Below are positions 1-6,146 of a stretch of DNA of 7,539 nucleotides, in pieces (position 1 is the stretch's first letter; the number at the start of each line of letters is the position of its first letter). The notes under the pieces were generated by a model that was not told the DNA's origin, ran no database searches, and saw only the letters and a list, made by a program, of their open reading frames with translations. This DNA comes from Methanomicrobiales archaeon. Lineage in GTDB: Archaea > Halobacteriota > Methanomicrobia > Methanomicrobiales > Methanospirillaceae. The position numbers were made by a program, and so were the translations under genes. The DNA is taken from assembly GCA_012520015.1 (NCBI GenBank), contig JAAYPD010000404.1:1-7539 (forward strand), given 5' to 3'.

Positions 1-432
1 ACACCTTTTCGCCTGAAGAGCGCCGGGGTATCTGAAGTAAAATTCAATCTTGAGACTGCGACCGATCATCTGTTTTCTGTTATGTGTCCGGGCCTTTCAA
101 GGGGTGAGGCATTTGCCGCCCTTTGTGATGCAGTACCCCTCTTTGGCAGAAACCATGTCTTTTCCAATATCATCCTTGGGCTTGGTGAGAGTGATGAGGA
201 GATGGCGGGCTGTATCGAAAACCTGTGCCAGAACGGGATAATACCAGTCATCCGGCCACTGACTCCGGGCGGGGATCTTGCAGATTTTCAGCCGCCCGAA
301 CCATCCAGGATACTCAGGATTGCCGGCATTCATGAAGAGATGCTCCAGAAATATGGCCTGGATCCTGGAGCTGCCCTGACCATGTGCCCGGCATGCACCG
401 GTTGTGACCTGATTCCATGGAGGGATACATGA
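1..432 (+). CDS. Radical SAM protein, C-terminal part (BioB/HydE/PylB-like), 5'-truncated by window edge
   Basis: The reading frame is open from base 1 and ends with TGA at 430-432, giving the last 143 residues. The canonical CxxxCxxC loop for the SAM-binding cluster would lie outside the window, so the family call rests on the second half of the barrel. Seen here are a strand with KFNLET (residues 14-19), where such enzymes often place a conserved acidic residue, and a strand with NIILGLGES (about 56-64), resembling the 'GxIxGxGE' strand of biotin synthase, HydE and PylB relatives. The tail carries a compact CPACTGC motif (Cys129, Cys132, Cys135), which could bind an auxiliary iron-sulfur cluster or zinc. 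The gene overlaps the TPP enzyme gene by ATGA and belongs to the coenzyme B operon. Its substrate is unknown; a role in coenzyme B synthesis is inferred from position only. The radical SAM call is probable, the subfamily uncertain. Confidence 0.72.
   Translation, partial: TPFRLKSAGVSEVKFNLETATDHLFSVMCPGLSRGEAFAALCDAVPLFGRNHVFSNIILGLGESDEEMAGCIENLCQNGIIPVIRPLTPGGDLADFQPPEPSRILRIAGIHEEMLQKYGLDPGAALTMCPACTGCDLIPWRDT
419..424 (+). promoter_or_regulatory. Ribosome binding site that sets the TPP enzyme start at 429
   Basis: GGAGGG lies four bases before the ATG at 429 and sits inside the last codons of the radical SAM gene. An in-frame ATG at 417 overlaps this motif itself and has no such site in front of it. 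The 429 start also forms an ATGA overlap with the upstream stop, matching the other junctions of the operon. Confidence 0.75.
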
Positions 433-1529
433 GCTCAGGCCTTGGGGATGCGGTACTGGCATATGCTGATACCAGGTATGCAGTCCCTGGATACCCGGTG
501 ACAACCCTTATTGAAGAGACCAGGGCTGAACTGGTCATCAATGAGAAGGTAGCCCTTGAGTATGCACTTGGAGACTCATTGTCAGGGAAAAGGTCATGCG
601 TTATCGTCAAGCATGTCGGGATGAATGTCCTTGTCGATCCCCTTGTTCATGCAACCGCTCAGGGCCTGAAGGCAGGGGTTGTGATCGTCGCTGGTGATGA
701 TCCAAAAGCATTTGGGACACAGACCGTGCAGGATTCCAGGCTTTATGGATCTATTGCTGTATGCCCGGTCATCGAAATGTCAGGACCTGATCCGGTCGGA
801 GAAGCCTTTCGTGCATCAGAACGATTTTCCAGGGTTTCCATCCTCAGGTTTGTCCCTGATGATCTGAATAGACCCTGGAAGCGTGGGCAGGAGTCATATG
901 GTGTGAAGAGGTCTGGCAAGGTTGCCGACCCGGATCTTACCATGTACGGTCGTGCGGTCAGTGCATATTCGGCAATCCCTGACATGACAAAGGCCGGGTA
1001 CTTTCCATTCACCGTCCGACCGCTGGCAGAAGACAGCAGGAATGATGCTTTTCTCTCACGCCGGGCACGTGGCTCATCCAGAACACTCTGTTCAGGATGC
1101 CCGTTCAAATTTGTCTTTGACACCCTCCAGGAGAAGGGAATACAGGTTATCAGCGATACTGGCTGCAGCCTGCTGGCGATGTCTCCTCCATACAGCTTTG
1201 GTATTGCAAATTACGGGATGGGATCATCAGCCGGGGTTGCCGCACATGCAACCGGTGTCGCACTGACCGGGGATTATGCGCTTATTCACTCAGGGATACA
1301 GGCCATAATCGATCTGCATGCAAAAGGCAGACCAGTTCTTCTGATAGTGCTTCAGAACAGGTGCATGGGGACTACCGGCCGCCAGCCTGTCCCTGATGTA
1401 TGCTCATACCTGGGGTTTGCAGATCCCGTTGTTTGTGATGCAGGAGAACATGAAAAAATTTCTGGAATGATGATCCCTGGTGAAAAATTGCGGGTGCTCA
1501 TCATCCAGGGAGAATGTCCGAAAGAATGA
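429..1529 (+). CDS. Compact IorA-like TPP-dependent enzyme, candidate 2-oxoacid decarboxylase of coenzyme B synthesis
   Basis: The predicted 366-residue protein resembles the catalytic parts of indolepyruvate ferredoxin oxidoreductase alpha subunit (IorA). The N-terminal PYR domain has VPGYPVTTLIE (19-29) and INEKVALEYALG (37-48); Glu39 matches the glutamate that activates the TPP pyrimidine ring. A short linker leads to a C-terminal TPP domain with CSGCP (221-225), DTGC (243-246), GD at 281-282, HSG (287-289) and Asn310 in LQNRCMGTTGRQP; GD and Asn form the Mg-diphosphate site. IorA is usually about 600 residues and ends in a ferredoxin domain. Here that domain and the middle domain are both absent, and no IorB partner is visible. 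The size is close to the two sulfopyruvate decarboxylase subunits (ComD plus ComE) joined. Loss of electron-transfer parts suggests simple decarboxylation of a 2-oxoacid. Lying directly before aksA, it is a good candidate for decarboxylating 2-oxosuberate to 7-oxoheptanoate. TPP binding is well supported; the substrate is inferred. Confidence 0.85.
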   Translation: MSSGLGDAVLAYADTRYAVPGYPVTTLIEETRAELVINEKVALEYALGDSLSGKRSCVIVKHVGMNVLVDPLVHATAQGLKAGVVIVAGDDPKAFGTQTVQDSRLYGSIAVCPVIEMSGPDPVGEAFRASERFSRVSILRFVPDDLNRPWKRGQESYGVKRSGKVADPDLTMYGRAVSAYSAIPDMTKAGYFPFTVRPLAEDSRNDAFLSRRARGSSRTLCSGCPFKFVFDTLQEKGIQVISDTGCSLLAMSPPYSFGIANYGMGSSAGVAAHATGVALTGDYALIHSGIQAIIDLHAKGRPVLLIVLQNRCMGTTGRQPVPDVCSYLGFADPVVCDAGEHEKISGMMIPGEKLRVLIIQGECPKE

Positions 1530-2716
1530 TGCAAATGAAACCATGGAATGTTGAAATCTGTGATGTGACCCTGAGGGACGGTGAACAGACCCCCGGGGTT
1601 TCTTTCACGCCAGATGAGAAGAAAGATATTGCAACCAGGCTTGATGCAATAGGTATTGAGATTATTGAGGCCGGGTTTCCTATCGTGTCTGTTCATGAAA
1701 ACGAGATGATAAGGGAGATATCAAGGCTTGGTCTTTCTGCGAAGATATGTGGTCTTGCACGTGCCTGCAGGGAGGACGTGGATGCTTCACTTGATGCAGA
1801 AGTGGATATGATCGGACTTTTTATCGGAACATCAGACCTGCACCTTAAGTACAAGCATAAAAAACCAAGGGAGGTGGTTGTTGCAAATGCACTTGAGCAG
1901 CTTGATTATGCCGTGGATCATGGCCTTATTGTCAGGTTTGGTGCAGAGGATGCGTCAAGAACCGACCCTGACATCCTTGTTGATATCTACCGGCAGGCAG
2001 CGGAACATAAGGCAGATTACGTGACATTTGCCGATACAACCGGATGCCTGACTCCTCTTGAGGTTGCAACTGTGATGAGGGAGATCATTCCAAGGACTCC
2101 TGTCCCGGTTGCCATTCATGCGCATAATGACCTTGGATGTGCCACGGCAAATACCCTCATAGCAGCAGAACTGGGGGCATTTCAACTGCATACCACAGTG
2201 AACGGACTTGGAGAGCGGGCAGGAAATGCAAGGCTTGAAGAAGTTCTTGTATCCCTTGTTCTCAAAGGTGGGGCGACAAGGTATGATCTTACAGAGATTC
2301 CTGCATTATCAGAAAGAATACAGGAGTACACAGGGATATTCATGCCTGCAACAAAACCGGTTATCGGGGCAAATGCCTTTGCCCATGAGAGTGGCATTCA
2401 CATCGCCGCAATTCTTGAAAACCCTGAGACATATGAGTATGTTCCCCCTGAGCTTCTTGGACTTGAGCGAAAGTTCATTCTTGGAAAACATACCGGAAAG
2501 CGGGCTCTAATGCATATCCTGACCTCTTTTGGGTATGCCATTACAGATGAGCAGGTCTTACAGGTCCTTGAAAAGGTAAAGGACAGGAGCGAAGGGAAAT
2601 GCAGTATAAGCCAGCAGGTTCTCCGGGAGATCATCTCCCGTGTTACCGGGGAGGATTTTATCAATGACGACACTCTCAGAGAAGATTCTGGGTGCCCGGG
2701 CCGGGACATATATTGA
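1526..2716 (+). CDS. aksA: Homocitrate synthase family enzyme of coenzyme B chain elongation (AksA)
   Basis: This is a LeuA/homocitrate synthase family protein of 396 residues. It condenses acetyl-CoA with 2-oxoglutarate and, in methanogens, with 2-oxoadipate and 2-oxopimelate. The TIM barrel opens with VTLRDGEQTPG (14-24; Arg17 and Asp18 are catalytic or metal-binding). HAHND (198-202) supplies metal-binding histidines, GLGERAGNARLEEV lies shortly after, and AFAHESGIH (ending at 292) is the acetyl-CoA lid segment. The protein stops near 400 residues and lacks the leucine-feedback domain of LeuA (usually about 500 residues), so AksA or NifV-type is favoured over isopropylmalate synthase; the neighbours decide for AksA. 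The start is uncertain: ATG 1526 overlaps the previous stop as ATGA, like its neighbours, but ATGs at 1514, 1529 and 1535 are in frame, and GGGAG at 1508-1512 is too close to 1514 and rather far from 1526. Product homocitrate could also serve nitrogenase, but no nif gene is here. Confidence 0.9.
   Translation: MMQMKPWNVEICDVTLRDGEQTPGVSFTPDEKKDIATRLDAIGIEIIEAGFPIVSVHENEMIREISRLGLSAKICGLARACREDVDASLDAEVDMIGLFIGTSDLHLKYKHKKPREVVVANALEQLDYAVDHGLIVRFGAEDASRTDPDILVDIYRQAAEHKADYVTFADTTGCLTPLEVATVMREIIPRTPVPVAIHAHNDLGCATANTLIAAELGAFQLHTTVNGLGERAGNARLEEVLVSLVLKGGATRYDLTEIPALSERIQEYTGIFMPATKPVIGANAFAHESGIHIAAILENPETYEYVPPELLGLERKFILGKHTGKRALMHILTSFGYAITDEQVLQVLEKVKDRSEGKCSISQQVLREIISRVTGEDFINDDTLREDSGCPGRDIY
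2648..2655 (+). promoter_or_regulatory. Ribosome binding site that sets the aksD start at 2664 inside aksA
   Basis: GGGGAGGA lies eight bases before ATG 2664 and inside the coding region of aksA. The alternative in-frame ATG at 2640 would put eight extra residues ahead of the typical LeuC-like start MTTLSEKIL and would include this site in the coding sequence. Independent initiation of aksD within the aksA tail is therefore likely. Confidence 0.75.
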
Positions 2717-3878
2717 CCGCCATGTTGACAAGGCCTTCTGCCATGATGGTACAGGTATACAGGCAAAGATAATCTATGATGCAATGGGAGCTCCGGGCAT
2801 CGCTTTCCCTGGCACTGTTTACATAATCTATGATCATATCGCCCCGGCTAATAATTCGCAGACTGCCGAACTGCAGGCAGAACTCAGGGCCTTTGCCAGG
2901 GAGTACAAGGTGCATTTCCTGGATATCGGTTCCGGGATCTGCCACCAGGTCATGGCAGAGGGTCGTGTTGCACCAGGTGAGGTCGTCATCGGGGCAGATT
3001 CACATTCATGCACCCTTGGAGCGCTTGGAGCATTTGCAACCGGAGTAGGGGCCAGTGACATGGCCGGGATATGGGTTTCAGGTGAGACATGGCTCAGGGT
3101 TCCTGACTCAGTCGGTATCCATCTTTCAGGATCGACAGGTGCAGGTGTTGAATGGAAGGATGTTGCCCTTTCGTACATTGCAGAACTTGGCATGGACGGG
3201 GCTACTTATGCAGCCATCGAGTTCACAGGAGAATCTGCATCATCAGTGCCAATGGAGGGAAGGCTGACGCTTTGTAATATGGCTGTTGAGGCAGGAGCAA
3301 AGACCGGGCTTTTTTACGCTGACAAGGAGACGGAAAGGTACCTTGCCAGGTTTTCAGTCTCATGCCAGGTACAGGTGCCTGAAAGCCCGGACTATGTGAA
3401 GGACTGTTACCTGGACCTTCCAGGAATTGAGCCCGTATGTGCGGTTCCGCACCGGGTGGATACCATAAAACCGGTCCAGGACCTTGCCGGGACTTCCCTT
3501 GACCAGGTCTTTATCGGAACCTGTACTAACGGACGTTATGAAGATATGGCAAGGGCTGCACGGATACTTAAAGGACATCAGGTAAAGGTAAGAACCATTG
3601 TTGTCCCTGCATCCGGGCTTGACTACCTCCAGGCGGTTAGCACAGGCGTGATTGCAGATCTTATAAAGGCAGGATGTACGATAGGTCCTCCTGGCTGTGG
3701 TCCATGCCTTGGTGCCCACATGGGCGTTCTTGGTAAGGGTGAAACTGCCCTCTCGACCGCAAACCGGAACTTTAAGAACAGGATGGGTGTGGGTGCATCA
3801 TATTATCTCTGTTCACCATCCACTGCTGCAGCAAGTGCCATCCATGGTGAGATTACTGATCCAAGGGAGGTAATATGA
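2664..3878 (+). CDS. aksD: Homoaconitase large subunit (AksD), iron-sulfur hydro-lyase
   Basis: The 404-residue protein belongs to the aconitase/LeuC family in the short archaeal form. With AksE it converts homocitrate-type alcohols through cis-unsaturated tricarboxylates to homoisocitrate-type isomers, over three chain lengths. The family's GADSHSCTLGALGAFATGVG segment is present in the N-terminal third. The [4Fe-4S] cluster ligands are visible: Cys287 in FIGTCTNGRYED, and Cys345 and Cys348 in GPPGCGPCLGAHMG. The start at 2664 is chosen for its strong ribosome binding site and because MTTLSEKIL aligns with LeuC-type N termini. The gene begins 53 bases before the end of aksA, in another frame, and ends in an ATGA overlap with aksE. 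Isopropylmalate isomerase (LeuC) is the main alternative; the large subunit alone does not separate the two, but the partner AksE loop and the operon do. Confidence 0.9.
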   Translation: MTTLSEKILGARAGTYIDRHVDKAFCHDGTGIQAKIIYDAMGAPGIAFPGTVYIIYDHIAPANNSQTAELQAELRAFAREYKVHFLDIGSGICHQVMAEGRVAPGEVVIGADSHSCTLGALGAFATGVGASDMAGIWVSGETWLRVPDSVGIHLSGSTGAGVEWKDVALSYIAELGMDGATYAAIEFTGESASSVPMEGRLTLCNMAVEAGAKTGLFYADKETERYLARFSVSCQVQVPESPDYVKDCYLDLPGIEPVCAVPHRVDTIKPVQDLAGTSLDQVFIGTCTNGRYEDMARAARILKGHQVKVRTIVVPASGLDYLQAVSTGVIADLIKAGCTIGPPGCGPCLGAHMGVLGKGETALSTANRNFKNRMGVGASYYLCSPSTAAASAIHGEITDPREVI

Positions 3879-4363
3879 CTGCACTTAAAGGATCAGGCCC
3901 TGCGGTCTGCATAGGAGAGGACATCGACACCGATCTTGTGATCGCAGGAAGGTACCTGAGAACAAAAGACTGGAATTTCTGGGCAGAGCATGTATTCGAG
4001 GACCTGGATCCTGGTCTTGCAGGAAGGTTAAAAGGAGCAGTCCTTGTTGCTGGAAAAAACATGGGCTGCGGATCATCACGGGAACAGGCTGCACGTGCCC
4101 TTCACGAGGCCGGGGTCCAGGCAGTCATTGCACCGACATTTGCCAGGATCTTCTTTCGAAACTGCATCAATGTCGGACTTCCTGTCCTGGAATGTGAACT
4201 GCCAGGCTGTCATGATGGTATGATGGTCTCATTTGACTGTATTGAGGGATGGGTCGAAACTGGTGGAACAAGGCATGTCTTCAGGCCACTTTCACCAGGA
4301 ATGCAGGAGATCCTTTCAAGCGGGGGTCTTATCGAGTACTGGAAACGGAGACTTCATAGATGA
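3875..4363 (+). CDS. aksE: Homoaconitase small subunit (AksE)
   Basis: This 162-residue LeuD-family protein is the swivelling subunit that completes the AksDE active site and sets substrate choice. GEDIDTDLVIAGRYLRT (14-30) contains the specificity loop YLRT at 27-30. The Methanocaldococcus jannaschii homoaconitase small subunit (MJ1271) has YLRT in this loop and its isopropylmalate isomerase homologue has YLVY, so this copy reads as homoaconitase. GCGSSREQA (64-72) is the conserved substrate-binding turn, followed by APTFARIFFRNCINVGLPVL. Length is normal for the family. GGGAGG at 3865-3870 stands four bases before the start, which overlaps the aksD stop as ATGA. This is the best single residue-level support in the window for a coenzyme B rather than leucine role. 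Confidence 0.92.
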   Translation: MTALKGSGPAVCIGEDIDTDLVIAGRYLRTKDWNFWAEHVFEDLDPGLAGRLKGAVLVAGKNMGCGSSREQAARALHEAGVQAVIAPTFARIFFRNCINVGLPVLECELPGCHDGMMVSFDCIEGWVETGGTRHVFRPLSPGMQEILSSGGLIEYWKRRLHR

Positions 4364-5157
4364 TCTTTCCTCCCCATTGCAAATGTGTCGGCTATGCAGG
4401 GAATAAACCGGTGGGAGACAGGGTTTACTTTCTCTCGCAGTACCTGATTCACGAGGTTTCTGAAGGTTACGAGATACTGGCTGTCGAACCTGAAGATGGT
4501 CCAGGCATGATGAGGGGGATAAAGTCAGTAACCCGCATTGCAGGGCCGGATGAAGTATTCCAGTACCCTGACCCGGTCGTGCTTCATAATCGCGGGGATC
4601 TTATACACAAAGCCCTTAAAAGCCCGAAACGGTGCACCATCTTCACCGGAATTGATGAACACATGATCTTCATCTGTGACCCTGATCCAAAATCCCTGCT
4701 TGAGGTACATGTCTATGATGTGACTCCTCCTCGTCCTCACCTGGCCGGAACACTGGAGATCCTTGAAAATGCAGGGATATTCGGAGAACTTGAGATAAGG
4801 TTCTGTTACCATGTGAACGATATCAGGGAGACAAAAGCTGATGCATATCCATGCAAGGCAGGAGGTTTCTCCCGCACCATCGATTCAGACAGGTTGTCCG
4901 GAGATGAACAGGTTGCAGGATGTGTGACGGCAAGACAGGTTTTAAGGGACTGTTATGGGCATGACTTTCCACTCATTGACATCTGCCCGGCAAATGCAGT
5001 AAGTGAAGAGCCGTTCATCGCACGATGCTGCCGTGCAGAACGAAGCGGAATACAGACATTAAACGGAAAGAAGGGTGTGGTGGTTCACTGGGGTTCTTCA
5101 CCAAAACAGATTGCCGATGCCCTGTATGCATTAATTGACGAATGGAGGAGTGAATGA
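4360..5157 (+). CDS. Cysteine-rich protein of unknown function inside the aks operon
   Basis: I do not recognise a family for this 265-residue protein. It has no evident signal peptide or membrane segment and is probably soluble and cytoplasmic. It contains eleven cysteines: an N-terminal HCKC (residues 6-9), then Cys92, 106, 149, 165, 188, 198, 209 and a Cys223-Cys224 pair, more than expected for an ordinary enzyme of this size. Other marked segments are EPEDGPGMMRG (43-53), FTGIDEHMIFICDPDP (95-110), VYDVTPPRPHLAG (118-130) and a C-terminal VVHWGSSPKQIADALYAL (241-258). The gene starts in an ATGA overlap with aksE, with GGAG at 4347-4350 upstream, and ends in an ATGA overlap with aksF, so it is held between two pathway genes. 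The cysteines could hold metal or iron-sulfur, or carry sulfur. A role in a late coenzyme B step such as thiol introduction, or as a chain-elongation accessory, is inferred from place only. That the gene is real is well supported. Confidence 0.85.
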   Translation: MIFPPHCKCVGYAGNKPVGDRVYFLSQYLIHEVSEGYEILAVEPEDGPGMMRGIKSVTRIAGPDEVFQYPDPVVLHNRGDLIHKALKSPKRCTIFTGIDEHMIFICDPDPKSLLEVHVYDVTPPRPHLAGTLEILENAGIFGELEIRFCYHVNDIRETKADAYPCKAGGFSRTIDSDRLSGDEQVAGCVTARQVLRDCYGHDFPLIDICPANAVSEEPFIARCCRAERSGIQTLNGKKGVVVHWGSSPKQIADALYALIDEWRSE

Positions 5158-6143
5158 AGCGGGTTGTTGTAGCTCCGGGCGATGGAATAGGCCCTGAAGT
5201 TATTCCTTCCGCCCTTGACGTGCTAAGGTTTTTCCATCCTGACTGGGAGTACATTCCGGTATATCTTGGATATGAGTGCTGGAAGAGGACCGGCGATGCA
5301 TTGTCACCAAAGACACTGGATACCTTGAAAAAAGCTGATCTGATCCTGTTTGGGGCCATCACCACGCCACCTGATCCAAAATACCACAGTGTAGTTTTGA
5401 GAATTAGAAAGGAACTTGATCTTTATGCAAATCTCCGTCCGGTCTTTGGAGACGGGTTTGATATACTGATCGTCAGGGAGAACACTGAAGGGCTTTATTC
5501 TGGTATCGAATGGCAGGAGAAGGATCGTGCATGCACCCTCCGTGTTGTCAGCGAGGCCGGAACAAGGAGAATTGCAAGGATTGCCAGCGGATGTGCGAAG
5601 CGGAGAAGAAGGCACCTGACCATTGGTAATAAGGCGAATGTTCTGAAATCCGATTCATACTTCCTCGAAATCTGCATGGAAGAGGCGGAAAGAGCAGGAA
5701 TATCCATTGATAAAAAGTACATCGACTCGCTGGTTCTTGACGTGCTTTCGCATCCGGAGAGGTATGACGTCATCGTGACAACAAATATCTTCGGAGACAT
5801 CCTGTCAGATGCAGTCGCATTCCTGCAGGGTGGTCTTGGAATGCTTCCCAGTGCAAATCTTGGGCGACACCAGGCACTTTTTGAACCGGTTCATGGGAGT
5901 GCTCCTGATATTGCAGGAAAAGGAATTGCAAACCCCATCGCTGCTATCAGGTGCGTTTCACTGCTGCTCAAGTACGTCGGAGAGAAACCCTTTGCCATCG
6001 AGGTTGAAAAGGCAATTCAGAAGACCCTGGCAGATGGGATTAAAACACCTGACCTTGGAGGGACGGCAAATACAAGCGAAGTCGGGCAGGCCATCCTTCA
6101 AAATCTCATTTCAATAAAAAAAGAGGAGATTATTGATCTCTGA
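5154..6143 (+). CDS. aksF: NAD-dependent homoisocitrate dehydrogenase (AksF)
   Basis: A 329-residue beta-decarboxylating dehydrogenase of the LeuB/isocitrate dehydrogenase family. It oxidises and decarboxylates homoisocitrate and its longer homologues, giving 2-oxoadipate, 2-oxopimelate and 2-oxosuberate. PGDGIGPEV opens the protein. Arg83 and Arg85 precede DLYANLRP with Arg95, which bind the carboxylates. RENTEGLYSG (108-117) supplies Arg108 and the catalytic Tyr115. NKANVLK gives the catalytic Lys160, and Asp191, Asp215 and Asp219 are the metal ligands. GSAPDIAGKGIANP near the C terminus carries the aspartate typical of NAD-preferring members. Tyr in DLYANLRP rather than the LFANLRP common in LeuB leans towards homoisocitrate dehydrogenase. 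GGAGG at 5144-5148 stands five bases before the start, which overlaps the previous stop as ATGA. It is the last gene of the operon. LeuB is the main alternative. Confidence 0.9.
   Translation: MKRVVVAPGDGIGPEVIPSALDVLRFFHPDWEYIPVYLGYECWKRTGDALSPKTLDTLKKADLILFGAITTPPDPKYHSVVLRIRKELDLYANLRPVFGDGFDILIVRENTEGLYSGIEWQEKDRACTLRVVSEAGTRRIARIASGCAKRRRRHLTIGNKANVLKSDSYFLEICMEEAERAGISIDKKYIDSLVLDVLSHPERYDVIVTTNIFGDILSDAVAFLQGGLGMLPSANLGRHQALFEPVHGSAPDIAGKGIANPIAAIRCVSLLLKYVGEKPFAIEVEKAIQKTLADGIKTPDLGGTANTSEVGQAILQNLISIKKEEIIDL
6113..6140 (-). terminator. Hairpin plus T-tract terminator for the minus-strand ATPase gene
   Basis: Read on the minus strand just past the ATPase stop, a five-base stem (6136-6140 pairing with 6126-6130, five-base loop) is followed by CTC and a run of seven T (6122-6116). 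Archaeal RNA polymerase terminates mainly on T-tracts, so the run alone may suffice; the stem is short and may be incidental. The element lies within the last codons of aksF. No matching T-tract for the plus strand is seen next to the aksF stop. Confidence 0.5.
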
Positions 6144-6146
6144 TCC

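Noticed and set aside
417..428. Upstream in-frame ATG at 417 for the TPP enzyme
   Set aside because: It overlaps the GGAGGG motif that serves the ATG at 429, and 429 gives the ATGA overlap seen at the other junctions.
743..1123. Minus-strand open frame of 126 codons inside the TPP enzyme gene
   Set aside because: It lies wholly opposite a gene with clear conserved motifs and shows no recognisable protein features; it is a shadow frame, as are the other long antisense frames across the operon.
2640..2663. Upstream in-frame ATG at 2640 for aksD
   Set aside because: It would place the strong ribosome binding site inside the gene and add residues not typical of LeuC-type N termini.
1526..2716. 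NifV homocitrate synthase for nitrogenase cofactor
   Set aside because: The family fits, but no nif genes are present and the gene is coupled to homoaconitase and homoisocitrate dehydrogenase genes.
1526..6143. Leucine operon (leuA, leuC, leuD, leuB)
   Set aside because: The synthase lacks the LeuA regulatory domain, the small subunit has the YLRT homoaconitase loop, and the dehydrogenase has DLYANLRP. These together favour Aks, though LeuB/LeuCD cannot be fully excluded without the rest of the genome.
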